A stretch of 64,000 nucleotides of DNA from contig CAUYUJ010005049.1 in the NCBI GenBank assembly GCA_963575745.1, positions 1 through 64,000 of the forward strand. The letters are read 5' to 3'. This DNA comes from Prorocentrum cordatum. Its lineage: Eukaryota > Sar > Dinophyceae > Prorocentrales > Prorocentraceae. Shown here one piece after another: positions 30,721 through 41,689 of this stretch; the first letter of the stretch is position 1, and every line of letters starts with the position of its first letter. The position numbers and the translations under genes were made by a program. Under the pieces are notes generated by a model. It ran no database searches, was not told the DNA's origin, and saw only the letters and a program-made list of their open reading frames with translations.

Positions 30721-31435
30721 CTCTTGGTCAGGGGTGGGCACAGAAAAATGTGTTCCCCCTTCCAAAAATGGGGTTCTCGTTTTCTTTGGACACCCCGCGC
30801 AGGAACACACAGGAACACATAGGAACACCCCCTTTTCTTCCTACTCGCTCACTCACCACATACACACCCGCTCACACACGCACACGCTCACATCATCATC
30901 GTCGTCATCATCATCACCATTCGCATCATCACTTACACACCCGGTCACTCGCTCGCACACTCAGCATCATCACTCCTTTACCCACATACAATCACTCACA
31001 ACCGACCACCCTCTTTCTCACACGCAGCATCGTCAGCATCATCATCATCGTTTTTCCCCACATCGTAAACGGGGATTGTGTTCCCTACATCCTAAATGAG
31101 GTTCTTGTTCCCCACATCCTAAGTGGGGTTCTCTTTTTCTCTGCACGCCCCCCGCGCAGGAGCACACCCTCCCCTCTTTTCTGATCGCACACTCATTCGC
31201 TCAACCACCCACATACATCAATACTAACACTCACACACTCACCTACTCACACACTCACTCAAACACTCATCATCATCACTCACTCACGTACTCACCCACT
31301 CACTCACCCACCTACCCGCCCATTCGTTCACGCACCCACTCACTCACACACCCACTCACACACCCACACACCCATCATCATCAACATCAGCATCATCCTC
31401 ACTTACGCACTGACTCACCCCCCCCCCACACTTGA
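30721..31435. repeat. GGGGTTCTC-motif repeats and CACTCA/CATCAT low complexity
   Basis: CCACATCCTAAGTGGGG and related units repeat near 31055-31135, with a relative at 30750-30810 (AAAATGGGGTTCTCG; CCCCGCGCAGGA). Between and after are CACTCA, CACACA and ATCATC runs. Confidence 0.75.
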
Positions 31436-31440
31436 GGAGG

Positions 31441-31690
31441 TATCAGGCAGGAACCTCGTCCGTGAGTGAATTGCTGGGAAGTCTCAGGCGGGACCCCCCT
31501 CCCTATGGGGCCCGCAGCTCACGTCTTTAATCCCAGGCGGGCCACCGGAATCTTACAACTATCATCACTTCTGGGCTCCTGAAGCCTGAATGGAAAAAAA
31601 CGTATCAGGCGAGAGCCTCGTCTATGAATGAATTGCCAGAAACTTCCGGCGGGAACCCCATCCTTATGGGGCCCGCGATTCATATTCGTT
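31441..31690. repeat. TATCAGGCGAGAGCCTCGTC repeat, copies 1-2
   Basis: Two units about 162 bp apart (31441 and 31603). Each has TATCAGGC, CCTCGTC, GTGAATGAATTGC, a TCAGGCGGGA-type box and ATGGGGCCCGC. Copies 3-4 lie at 34233 and 34408, 175 bp apart. Confidence 0.82.
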
Positions 31691-31742
31691 CCCAACCATC
31701 CTGTGGTGTTGGGTGTTCGTTTTGACGAGACGGTCCCGGCGT

Positions 31743-31803
31743 CTTCTCCTCCTCCTCCTCCTCCTCCTCTTCCTCCTCCTCCTCCTCCTCCTCCTCGTCC
31801 CCC
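31743..31803. repeat. (CTC)n microsatellite
   Basis: Short CTC array with one CTTC interruption. Confidence 0.93.
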
Positions 31804-31825
31804 TCTTCCCTCCGAACTGCGCTTC

Positions 31826-32840
31826 GCCAGCCCAGTACAACGCTTCGCAACCCCATAGGGAACTGCACGTAAGGCCCATGGGGAGGGGTACCACATGCGT
31901 CTGCCACACCCAGTACGGCGCTTCGTGGCCCCATGGGGAGCTCCACTTAAGGCTTACGGGGGGGGGGGGCATCACACGCGTCCACCACACCCAATACGGC
32001 GTTTCGTGGCCCCATAAGGAGCTCCACCTAAGGCCTCAGTGGGGGGTACCACATGCGTCTGCCACATCCAGTACGGCGTTTCGTGGCCCCATAACGAGCT
32101 CCACCTAAGGCCCCTGTGGGGGGTGGCCACACGCGTCCGCCACACCCAGTACAGCGTTTCGTGGCCCCATACGGAACTCCACGTAAGACCTGTGGGGGTG
32201 GCCACATTCGTCCGCCCCACCCAATACAGCGTTTCGTGGCCAGTGGGGCCGTCCGCAATCGTCCCGCAAACCCAATTTGGCATCTTCACCCACCCAGTTC
32301 AACGCTTCGTGGCCCCATAAGTCCACCGATGCCCCCAGTGGGACCGCCCGCATGCGTCCTGCACACGCAATTTGATATTTTCACCCACCCAATGCAGCGC
32401 TTCGTGGTCCCAATAGGGAGCTCCACCGAAGCCCCCAGTTCCGCCCAGATGCGTCCCACGCACCCAATTTGGCAGTTTCACCAATTCAGTAAAGCGCTCC
32501 GTGGCCCCATAAGAAGCTCCACCGAAGACCCAAGTTGGACCGTCCGCATGCGCGTCAGAAACCCAATTTGGCACGTACACCCACCCCGAAACCCTCAGTG
32601 GGACCGCCCGCGTGCGCCCCACACACCCAGTTCTTGGATTTTACATCCACCCACTACGACGCTTCGTGGCCTCATCAGGAGCTCACGGAAACCCCCAGTG
32701 GGACCGTCCGCGTGCGCGTCGGAAGCCCAATGTGGCACTCACGCCCACCCAGTGCAGCGCTTCGTGGCCCCGTAAGGAGCTCCACCGAAGCCCCCAGTGG
32801 GACCGTCCGCATGCGTCCCACACACCCAATCCCACCAGCC
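31826..32840. repeat. S1 satellite block (about 60-65 bp unit)
   Basis: Repeats of CGTTTCGTGGCCCCATA, AGCTCCACC and AAGGCCCC-like segments separated by CCACACCCAGTACGGC or CACCCAATTTGGC. At least 14 units, diverging towards 32800. The same satellite recurs at 33965-34110 and, inverted, at 41690-42440. Confidence 0.88.
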
Positions 32841-33237
32841 CTGCGGGCGTGAGTGGTTTAGCGAGCTCTCTCTGTTCTCAACCCCCCATATTCCCCTTCG
32901 GGGAAGGGTTTACCCCTCCCCCTACCCCGCCCCCTGGACCTGGACAGGGAGCCCGGGGCGTAGTCAGGGTGGTCTTTTTTGAATCCTGGGAGGGCCAAAA
33001 AAACGACGACCCTCACGAGGATTCTGGCCCCGTCGGGGGGATACAGTTTGGCCCCTTCTGCTCTCATGTGAAGCCCAAATCGTTGATTTTACTACGGTTT
33101 TGGCCCCATTTTGGCGTCCTGAGGGGGCCGCGCTCATCTTCCTTCATAGCAAACTCCTTGTTTTTACGAAGGTTTTGGGCTCATTTTGTTCTTTTCAGGG
33201 GGCAGTTCTCACTTGCGCTTCTGAGGAAGTGGCAAGA
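32841..33237. other. Spacer, no gene recognised
   Basis: Non-repetitive until about 33230. Contains two related segments with GTTTTTACGAAGGTTTTGG and GATTTTACTACGGTTTTGG (near 33082-33180), hinting at an old tandem unit. Confidence 0.5.
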
Positions 33238-33468
33238 GGCCCCAAGATGGCCCCAAGAGGCTCCCAGGAGGCTCCCAAGAGGCCTCCAATAGGCCCCCCA
33301 GAGGCCCCCCAGCGGTCCCAAGAGGCCCCCAAGAGGCCCCCAAGATGCTCCCAAGAGGCCCCAAGAGTCCCCAAGAGGCCCCCCAGAGGCCCCCCAGAGG
33401 CCCCCCAGAGGCCCCCAAGAGGCCCCAAAAGGCTCCAAGAGGCCCCCAAGAGGCCCCACGAGGAACCC
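33238..33468. repeat. AGGCCCCCAAG minisatellite
   Basis: Tandem 10- to 12-bp units of AGGCCCCC with AAG or AG spacers. Confidence 0.93.
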
Positions 33469-33855
33469 GAACGACTCACACCAGGCCGAGGGGCCCGAAC
33501 GACTCACACCACGATTGGCACGAACGACTCACACCACAAGGAGGGGCCCGAACGACTCACACCAGGACGAGGCGCCCGAACGACTCACACCACGAGGAAC
33601 CCGAACGACTCACACCAGGACGAGGGCCCCGAACGACTCACACCACGAGGAGCCCCAACGACTCATACCAGGAGGAGGAGCCCGAACGACTCACACCAGG
33701 ACGAAGGGCCCGAACAACTCACACCACGAGAAGCCCGAACGACTCACGCCAGGACGAAGAGCCCGAACGACTCAAACCACGACGAAGAGCTCGAACGACT
33801 CACACCAGGAAAAAGGGCCCGAACGACTCACACCAGGACGAGAGGCCCGGAGATA
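33469..33855. repeat. CGAACGACTCACACCA minisatellite (about 27 bp)
   Basis: About 14 units of CCCGAACGACTCACACCA plus a variable GGACGAGGG/CGAGGAA spacer. Confidence 0.94.
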
Positions 33856-33964
33856 TGCGGGGGCAGGCGGAAACACGCCTGAAAAACACGACGGTCGGCA
33901 TGCTTCGCAAGAGTTGCTGTTTTGAGATGGGCTGGTGGGGATACGCGAAGTGTGAGTAATTTTG

Positions 33965-34110
33965 CATTTTCACCCACCCAGCACAGCGTTTCGTGGCCCC
34001 ATAGGGGGCTCCACCGACGGCCCCAGTGTTACCGCCCGCGCGCGTTCCCCCCAGCCCCCAACCAGTGCAGCATTTCGTGGCCACGTTGGGAGCTTCACCG
34101 AAGAATGTAC
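33965..34110. repeat. S1 satellite, small block
   Basis: Two units with CAGCGTTTCGTGGCCCCATA and AGCATTTCGTGGCCACGTT, in the same orientation as the main S1 block. Confidence 0.8.
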
Positions 34111-34232
34111 TTACACTTGCGGTACCCACAACTGCGTACGTTTGGGTCCTTCCCCTGGATAACTAATCCGACGCAGGCCACCAGAATCCTGCCACTGTCT
34201 TTTGGGCTCCTGAGGCCTGCATACGAAGGAAA

Positions 34233-34500
34233 TATCATGCGAGAGCAACGTCTGCTGATGAATTAAAAGGAAGTCTCAGGAAGGAGCTTCCTCCCTAGGG
34301 GGCCCGCAGCTCATGTTTTCTCTTATTTTTTCATAATCCGAGGCGGGCCATCGCAATCCCGCAACTGTCGTTACTTCTGGGTTCCTGAAGCCTGAATATG
34401 GAGGACTTATCAGGCGAGAGCCTCGTCTGTGAGTGAATTGCGAGGAAGTCTCAGGCAGGAACCCCCTCCCTATTGGGCCCGCGCCTCACGTGTTTCCTCC
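34233..34500. repeat. TATCAGGCGAGAGCCTCGTC repeat, copies 3-4
   Basis: Units beginning at 34233 and 34408 with the same boxes as 31441-31690. Confidence 0.8.
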
Positions 34501-34597
34501 GGGTCGTCCTCCGGCACGCGCTTCCTCTGGGTCGTCCTCCAGCGCGCATCCGCTGGGACGCACGTTATGCACTTGCTCTGGGCCGTGTTCCGCGCGA

Positions 34598-34982
34598 GAA
34601 GGAGGAGGAGGAGGAAGGAGGAGGGAGGAGGAGGAAGGACGAGAAAGAGGAGGAGAAGAAGGAGGAAGACGAGGAGGAGGAGGAGGAGGCAGAGGGCGAG
34701 AAGGACGAGGAGGACACAGAGGAAGAGGAGTGCCCTAGGAGGCCCCAGGATGTCCCGGGAGACCCAGAAGGCTCCAGGAGGCCCCAAGAGGCCCAAAGAG
34801 TCCCCAGGAGGAGGCAGAAGGCCTAAGGAGGAGGCAGGAGGAGGGGGTGGCATAGGAGGAGAGGGAGGAAGATGGAGACGAGGAGGAGGAGGAGGCGGAG
34901 GAGGGGGGGGGGGGGGGGGGAGGAAGATGGAGAGGGGGGGAGGAGGAGGAGGAGGAGGAGGAGGAGGAGGAGGAGGAGGAGC
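34598..34982. repeat. (GGA)n microsatellite at the LINE-D 3' end
   Basis: GGA array with a poly-G run near 34905-34920. Same strand sense as the tract at the LINE-D 5' end (39818-40115). Confidence 0.94.
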
Positions 34983-34999
34983 CCCACCCTGCTGTGTCC

Positions 35000-37900
35000 T
35001 GCTGGTCCACGGCCAAGCGGAGCAGGCCCTGCAACTTAGGCGAGCGCCTGACAGACACTCGGAGCCTGCCTTGGATAACCTGCTGAGCGAAGAGCTGAAA
35101 GACGGGGGGGGAGGCGCGCAAAGCTTGAAAGGACGAGTGGACGGCGTCTAAAGCAAGGAGATAACTAGGCAGAGCATCGGGGCCCGAGATGTGAAAAAGG
35201 TGGGGGGGGGGGGGGAGGAACTCAGGGGATCTTCGCCAAAGTCATCAGGAAGAGCAGGGAGGAGGTGCTGAAGGACGGGACGGCATACACCACAATTCAA
35301 ATAGTGAAGGACATCATCACCTCCGACACATGAGCAGCCGAGACACATCGGCCTGGACCTTGTCTGTAGCGCCTTGTTGTGTACCAGCTGTTGAATATTG
35401 TTTTTAGGAGCCCAGCGAATATATACCCAGGAACCACTTGAGCACTCCGAAGCACACGAATAAAACACAAATCCATTTCGGCCTTGGAGACCCTGGGAGC
35501 CCATGTTTGCACCCTCTGGTACAGGAGGCAGGACGCGGGGTTTGGATACGCGTCAGCTGAAATCATTTTCGCCAACCTTTTCTGGACCTGCTTGGGCAAG
35601 CACCGGTCAGGCAACCTGGGAATGTAGATGGACGACTCATAGTCCTCCATCAACTGCACAAAAAGCGAGCGCTGATACTGAATAGAAAACTTATGCGTGA
35701 GGAGGAACTCGTCTGTCTCAAGGGGCTCGTGGAGCTTATCTCGCAAGATCGGGAAGAGGGAGGAGTTGTGGGCGACCCTGAGCCTAGCAGCACGACTCTG
35801 CACCTCCAGGGAGTTGGCTTGCACACTCAAGCCGAGGTCCTGAAAGCGATGGAAGAGGCCTGGAGGGAACGAATGACGCGGACTGCAAGTATACAGCTGA
35901 TGAGCTTCTCTCTCCATTCTTAAGACATACGTATTGGGCCTATAGCCCTGACCGACATATGAGGCAACTGGAAGGGCGTACCTGTTGTGGGCCACGAGGC
36001 TGGTGATGAGACCTTCCCCCAAACTTTTGACCAAGTGGGCCCGAGCCAGAAGTTTGGCCCCGACAGGCTTCCAGGAACGGTCCTGACCATCAACACCAAG
36101 GAGGAACCCAAGGTACTTCCCGTACAGCTGGATCTTAAATTGGTGCACTTTTATCCCGGCCTCCTTAAACTTTGCGACGGCGCTCTCCATCTTGCCAGGG
36201 TCAGTGAGGATTATCACACACTTGGCAATGTTCAACAGCAAGCCCGAGGAGAAGCCAAACTGAACGATTGCTCTGGCCACAGGGCCGAGTGCACTAAAAA
36301 TGTCCGCCGCGACCAGGCCGAGGTCGTCAGCGAACGCAGAGACTTGCTTCGGCAAGTCGGTGGGAATCAGGCCGATATAGCGTAACAATGGATCAAGACA
36401 TAGAACGAATAGAACTCCAGAAAATGGGCAACCTTGTTTAACTCCTCGGAGGGCCGTGAAGGAGACCTTGGGAGAGCCTTTGAATTCAATCCAACAGTGC
36501 ATGTTCTGATATAGGGTCAGAACCGCTACGATGATAAACTCAGGGAACCGATAGGCACGCATAACCTTCCAGATCCACTCATGCAGTCCTGACGGAAAGG
36601 CAGCGCGAAAGTCATAGAGACATGCACCGCAGTCTCTATGCCCAAGAACAGACCTCCAGTGCATCATGTGAAAGTCTACCTCTAGCACGTTGTCCATGAT
36701 ATTCCTACCTTTGATGAATCCCCTCTGCGACGAATGGCCCCGATCAGCGAGAACCTGGGAAATCGGCGAAGCGATCAGCGACGAGACGAGCTTGTTATCG
36801 GTGTTGGATAAAGCGATCGGTCGAGTTTCGTCGTCCCCCTTCAGAACGTTCTCGGGATCATCAATCTCACCCTTCGCCAGGACAGCTAGCTCGGCAGCGT
36901 TGAACTGGCTGCTCACGCGGCCGCCGTCGAGCACGTGCTCGTAGAGCTCGAACAGCGCCTCCTGGGCAACGGGACCAGCAGCTCTCCAAGCGCTGTAGCA
37001 CAAGCCGTCGGGTCCTGGGGCAGAATCCTTTTTCCTGCGCAGGAGGCCCAGGAACTGATCAAACGTTTTTTTTTTCCAGGGAAATCTCTGGTGGGTCGAG
37101 TTCGTGCATTGGTACTCGTCGGGGTCCATGGGGGGAACCAGCTCCGGATATTGGCCTCCAGGATCCGCGGAACCCGCCCAAGCGCCAAAGACAGAGCCCC
37201 AATGAAAGCAGAGCAGCTGCGCGCACACCGAGGGCTCAGTATGGGCGAATCCGTTCTGGTCAACAATTCCTCTGAGACAAATTGCACGCTTTTTTTATTT
37301 TTTTCTTTTTTTCCATGCTTTGGCCAACCTCCTAATCCTCATCAAGAAATCTGCGTTGCGCGGGGGGGTGCCCTCAGGGTCCCTGAGGTTCTCCTCTAGC
37401 GCCGCCAACTCCTGATTCATGAGGGAGGTGAGGTGAGAGTGAAATTCATGCCAATCATTCCAAATCATGTTGTCATGGTCGAAGAAGGAGGAGAGGATAG
37501 GGTAAGCACGAACGGCATCGGCTGCTGCCTTGCAAAGCCCAGACCTGCGGGCGCGGGCAAGCCTGAGACAACACGCCAACTTCTCGGCCAACGTGTTGGC
37601 AGAGGTCTTAAACATATCGGCCTTGGCGCGGTTGCCAGCAGCGGTGATCAGCAGCTTGATTTCCTCGAGCTTCTCGGCTGGATCAGAACTGAACTCTCGT
37701 CCTTCTGCAAGGTCTTCAAAGTACTTTGCAAACGCGTGCCGCCTGAACACCCACGGAGGAAGAGACAACTCTCGGCGCGGCTGCCACGGCTGCAACGAGA
37801 GGCACACGGGGACGTGGTCGGAGGGGAAGGTGAGATCTGTGATATTCCAAATAGTATTACACGTGGGACATAGGTCTAGGAGATCAGGAGTAGAGATGCT

Positions 37901-38710
37901 GCTATAAATTCTGTCCAACCTTCCAAAGGAAACTGATTCACGAGGATGAGTAACGACTCGACGATGCGCATACTGCGGTTGCCCAAGCTCAGCGTGTTGA
38001 GGAAAGAGAGAGCGAAACAGAGCGGCACGCCTGGCGGGAACGAAGCGATCGGTCCCTTGAGTAGCATTGAACCTACCTTCCCCAGACTCGTGACAATTGA
38101 AGTCCCCAAGGATAAAAGACGCAGTATCCAGGGCGGGCCACAGGATGGATTTTACAGCCTGGAGTTGTCGACGGACCGCGGGGTCAGGAAGTTCGGGATC
38201 AATGTGTAATTTGACGATTTGCAACTCACCCTTGGGACCTCTCAGATTCAAAACCGCAACCCGGCCTGGCACTGGCTCGCGGAACTCGGAGAAGGGGAAA
38301 TCTCTCAGCAACTCGGTGGCGACAAAAATGAGAAGACCACCAGCACTAGCACGTGAGCAGAAGGAGCCAAAGACGGAGTGATACCTGAATTCTCGCTCAA
38401 GATGAGGCAGATCCCCTGGGGCACCATGAGTTTCCTGAAGACACACGATCTGGTTTCGCTGTAAGATGGCTTGTAGCTTATGAAACTTATGCTGAACACG
38501 AATGTGACCGGCGTACATAGACCCTATAAGGGCCTGGGAGTTCCACGTCGTTATCCGAAACGAAGCGTCAGGTAGGTAATAACAACATGTGGAGGAGGGG
38601 GGCGGAAAAACCGATGCTTCTGCTCTACTACTGGCTGGAGGCTGAGGGGGGCTAGAGGGAGCACTAGACTGGGCACAGCAAACCCCGCGCACTGCCAAGC
38701 CTGGGCTCAA
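35000..38710 (-). pseudogene. LINE-D ORF2 (endonuclease and reverse transcriptase), frameshifted
   Basis: The frame 38710-37295 is a full APE-type endonuclease: TTWNSQALIG, IVCLQETHG, FILGDFNCH near 38085, GRLDRIY and SDHVPV. It ends at a TAA in an A-rich run (KAWKKRKK, stop at 37297-37295), a likely slippage site. RT resumes in 37228-35297: APGPDG, RPIALSNTDNKLVSS, GFIKGRNIMDNV, motif A YDFRAAFPSG, motif B GVKQGCPFSGVLF and motif C FADD near 36334, all catalytically plausible. A shift near 35430 leads into 35504-35148, which has a C/C/H/C knuckle (CLGC, then DDVLHYLNCGVC). C-terminal-like sequence continues to about 35000. No ATG precedes the endonuclease; the frame opens at 38746. Confidence 0.87.
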
Positions 38711-38750
38711 AAAAGCTTCAGAATCGAGGTGCCCTTCAGCCGCCGTTCAT

Positions 38751-39629
38751 TCAAAGAGCGGCGATCAGGGAGTCGATCTGGTCCTTCGTGATATCGAAGA
38801 GCAGCAAGCTCTGGTAGATGGGCTCCAGCTTGAAGGTGTCCTCTCCCTGCGGCACGGCCTGCACTAGCTCGTAGACGTGGTCATCCGTGATCACTTGCAA
38901 CACTCCTTTGTGCCCGTTGACACCGAGCTTCGAGCCACCTGTCCACTTCGGGCTGGCCTGGAGCTTAGTGAGCACGTCGCAAAAGAGCCCAGAGAAGGCC
39001 CTCTTCTTCTGGCGGGCATGGAGCGGCAAGTCGCCCCTGACCCTGAGCGGGTACTTCTTCCCGTCGCAGAAGTCCACCCACTCCATGTTCACATCGTTCA
39101 TCTTGGTCTGGAAGCTCTTCGCGTCGTCGTCGTTCTCGAACTTCAGCTTGTATACCTGGCTTACTCCGTGGAAGATGGCAGTCACGCGCTTCTCGTCCTT
39201 CAGTTCGGGGAAGTGGTCCTGCATTTGTTCCCAGTGAGCCTGGCGAGTCTTCATCAAGAATGGCCTCGGAAATGTCCCCACGAAGCGGATGCAGGGATCG
39301 CTCTCGAGGTCGATGACTGGTGAAACCTTCCTGGCCTTGTCACCGTTGAACTGGCGGATGGGCGGGCCACCCAAGAGAGACGACTGAAAGCTGCCTGTAG
39401 ACCGCGAACTGCCTGCAACACTGCCACCAGCCTCCAAAGCGGCAAGCCGTTGTCCTTGGGCTTGTAGATCAGCACGAAGGGCCTTCAGCTCGGCGCCCTG
39501 AGTGGAGATCTGCCCCTGCTGACCTGTCACCGCCGTCTGAACCTCCTGCTGCACCACTTTTCGAATGCTAGTCTTCTGCTTCTCGAACATGGCCTCAAGG
39601 GAAGCCTGCAGCGCGGGGTCAATCGCCAT
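38751..39629 (-). CDS. LINE-D ORF1 protein (coiled coil plus C-terminal domain), intact
   Basis: The start is the ATG at 39629 (GCAGCCATGGCG, a strong context), giving 292 aa from MAIDPALQASLEAMFEKQ. The longer upstream frame runs through the SL relic and microsatellite and is not credible protein. A helical, Gln-rich coiled coil covers about 8-75 (VVQQEVQTAVTGQQGQI). A compact, mixed alpha/beta-looking domain fills about 100-285 (RFVGTFPRPFLMKTRQAHW; VYKLKFENDDDAKSFQ; WVDFCDGKKYPLRVRG). Size and layout resemble LINE ORF1 RNA-binding proteins, and the domain could be RRM-like; that is inference. The stop TGA is followed at once by ATG (38750), which opens only a five-codon frame. Confidence 0.82.
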   Translation of the reverse strand: MAIDPALQASLEAMFEKQKTSIRKVVQQEVQTAVTGQQGQISTQGAELKALRADLQAQGQRLAALEAGGSVAGSSRSTGSFQSSLLGGPPIRQFNGDKARKVSPVIDLESDPCIRFVGTFPRPFLMKTRQAHWEQMQDHFPELKDEKRVTAIFHGVSQVYKLKFENDDDAKSFQTKMNDVNMEWVDFCDGKKYPLRVRGDLPLHARQKKRAFSGLFCDVLTKLQASPKWTGGSKLGVNGHKGVLQVITDDHVYELVQAVPQGEDTFKLEPIYQSLLLFDITKDQIDSLIAAL

Positions 39630-39755
39630 GGCTGCTGATGTACGGAGCAGGAGAAAAAAAACAGTAGCCGAATGTGAGACTGTAAATGTAAAGGGTACGA
39701 CTCCCAGGTGCTGTCCTGGGTGCGGACTCCTGTGCGCCTCGAGTTGGCAAGGCCC

Positions 39756-39770
39756 CTGCGCCACCTCGAG
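39756..39770 (-). promoter_or_regulatory. Conserved 5'-leader box, LINE-D copy
   Basis: Identical CTCGAGGTGGCGCAG to LINE-C 20743-20757, in the same place relative to the SL relic. Confidence 0.6.
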
Positions 39771-39780
39771 AGATGTTTTA

Positions 39781-39817
39781 CTTGAGCCAAAACGGCTTGA
39801 GCCAAAATGGCTACGGT
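39781..39817 (-). other. Tandem spliced-leader relics (LINE-D 5' end)
   Basis: On the minus strand, 39817-39796 is a perfect 22-base dinoflagellate SL (A-CCGTAGCCATTTTGG-CTCAAG). It is followed directly by CCGTTTTGGCTCAAG (39795-39781), the 15-base truncated relic CCATTTTGGCTCAAG with one change. A full SL followed by a 15-base relic is the pattern described for recycled dinoflagellate mRNAs, where a new SL is trans-spliced at the AG inside an older one. Confidence 0.92.
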
Positions 39818-40115
39818 GGGAGGAGGAGGAGGAGGAGGAGGAGGAGGAGGAGGAGGAGGAGGAGGAGGAGGAGGAGGAGGAGGAGGAGGAGGGGGAGGAG
39901 GAGGAGGAGGAGGGATAGGGATAGGGAAAGCAGAAGGAGGAGGACGCAGGATGCAGAGGAGGAGCAGGGGGAATGGGGGGAGGAGGCATAACGAGGAGGA
40001 GAAAAAGGAGGAGAAGGAGGTGGTGGAGGCAAGAGGAGGAGGCAGGGGTTGAGGCAGGAGGAGGAGGCAGGAGGAAAAGGAGGAGGCAGGAGTAGGTGGG
40101 AGAAGGGAGGGGGCA
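39818..40115. repeat. (GGA)n microsatellite at the LINE-D 5' end
   Basis: GGA array grading into AGGAGGCAGG repeats. Directly joined to the SL relic. Confidence 0.94.
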
Positions 40116-40895
40116 GGAGGAGATCCCTAGGCAAGCTAAACCTATTCTCATGTGGGGCCCGACCGTCGGAGGAATTGAGACAGCTCGATCACCATACGCT
40201 CAAGTTCGACATCGTGCCACTATGCTACAAAACTCGCACTTCGAAAATTAATCGCCCTGCTCCGTGCGCTGTGGATTAGACTCGGCTGCTGGGCCATGTG
40301 AATATGAGAGCTAAAATTTGCTTGCGATGCTCCACAAGCTGACGCCGCACACCATGCAATGAGGTATCCAGGTCATGGTCACTACAAATGTTTGGTCACT
40401 CATCGACTGGGCTGTGGACTAGACTGGCCCTTGACAAAAACGATTGCTTGAACCAAAAACGATGTCGCACACCCTGTTGATACATTATTGGATGGTACGG
40501 CCGTCTTGATGCGAACCGTCAGGTCGCAGTGCCCTCACTGTTGTTGCGTTGATGGGCGAAATCGAATGTAGTATAGGGGCCCGACCACAAGAAACCATCC
40601 ACAAGAAACCCAACCCTGAGACCCCAGGACGTCCACCGATTCTTGGTGTGGGAACGTCACGCTGTCCATAGCAAAACCATCGAAACCCAAGAAATTCAGG
40701 GCACCCTGGAGGCAAGCAGGGTGTCTCTTGGCATGGGCCTCCACTGTAGAACTGGCCTGCCCCCCCCCCCCCCTGTAAGCCTCCAACTGGGCCCTACCAA
40801 GGCGCCCTTCGCCCTCACCCCTGCGGGAGACGTTTGGTCTGATGGAGACGCTTGGTCCGGAGAGGGGAGAGGGGCAAGCTGGGCCCGCTCGCGCT
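40116..40895. other. Spacer; possible degenerate SL-like tandem near 40430-40470
   Basis: No gene recognised. On the minus strand near 40470-40430 two copies of ATCGTTTTTG followed by GTTCAAG or TCAAG resemble eroded SL relics, but the match is weak. A poly-C run lies near 40760. Confidence 0.35.
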
Positions 40896-41078
40896 AATAT
40901 TCCAAATCCCTCATTCATCGTCCCCCGGGTCCGGTTTTATGAGGCGCCTCTTTGGGAACTGGGTGGGGTCCGGTTTGTTAGGGCGCTGTCTCTGGATTGG
41001 AGCTTAGGGGGTCCGGTTTATTAAGGCGCCCAGTCGAAGAGGGAGGTCCGGAATGTTAGGTCGCAATTGGAGGGGGGG

Positions 41079-41689
41079 ATTAATAAAGGATTTCGTCTAT
41101 CTGACACCCTACGTAAACTTCCTTCCCACACATCCCTTCACATTGCTCTGATTTATGTTGTGTGCAGCGACTGGGGTGTCCGAGAGGACCTTGATCCTCA
41201 GCATGAGCCGCCACGTGTGGTGCCCAAACAGAAGGGGGAAGGGCTTGGCACATCAGAGGAGGTGGCGGGTAAGCAGGAGGATGAGCAGGAGGAAGGGGAG
41301 GAGGATGAGAAAGGAGGGGTAGGAGGTTCAGCAGCAAGCGGGAGCAGGAGCAGCAGGGGAAGGCGGAGGAGGGGAAGAGATGGGAAGGGCAACAACGAGG
41401 AAGGAACCGAATACAGAGATGTGCCCCGCGCTGGGAGAGCGCCATGCCGAGCGACGGCAGCACAGCGCCGATCCTCATGTATGGCCAACACTGCAGCGGC
41501 AGGCGATGCGAAGCGAAGCGAAGCAAAGGTGCTGGAGTCGGGCACACAAATGTGCCCGTGCCCATGTGGGCAGGGCGATGAGGCCGTGGCCTCAGATCGT
41601 GTGCGAAGATAAAAACCAAGAGCAACTGAAGGACCGAGAACACTGCGATACATAAATCATCCATGCGAAAGGCCCAACCATATGCAATT
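41079..41689. other. Interior of the foldback element, no gene recognised
   Basis: A frame at 41067-41612 is open but Glu/Gly-rich from GGA-like sequence (41260-41380). No domain. Confidence 0.5.

Larger units (their letters stand above)
34985..39817 (-). mobile_element. LINE-D, non-LTR retrotransposon without RNase H
   Basis: On the minus strand: intact SL (39817-39796), truncated second SL relic (39795-39781), leader with the CTCGAGGTGGCGCAG box, ORF1 (39629-38751) and ORF2 (38710 to about 35000). GGA arrays of the same orientation abut both ends. Two clear frameshifts in ORF2. The domain order is endonuclease, RT, zinc knuckle, with no RNase H, so it belongs to a different clade from LINE-A and LINE-C. 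Confidence 0.87.

Noticed and set aside
33469-33855. CRISPR-like or coding repeat (SHHEEPERLTPGRGARTTHT)
   Set aside because: A tandem minisatellite with short, related spacers; several frames stay open because the unit length is often a multiple of three.
38751-40151. A 466-codon version of LINE-D ORF1
   Set aside because: The N-terminal part is read through the GGA array and SL relics. The ATG at 39629 has a strong context and follows the leader.
40643-41024. Candidate small genes near 40.6-41.0 kb
   Set aside because: Short frames on both strands without domains; the right part lies inside the foldback TIR.
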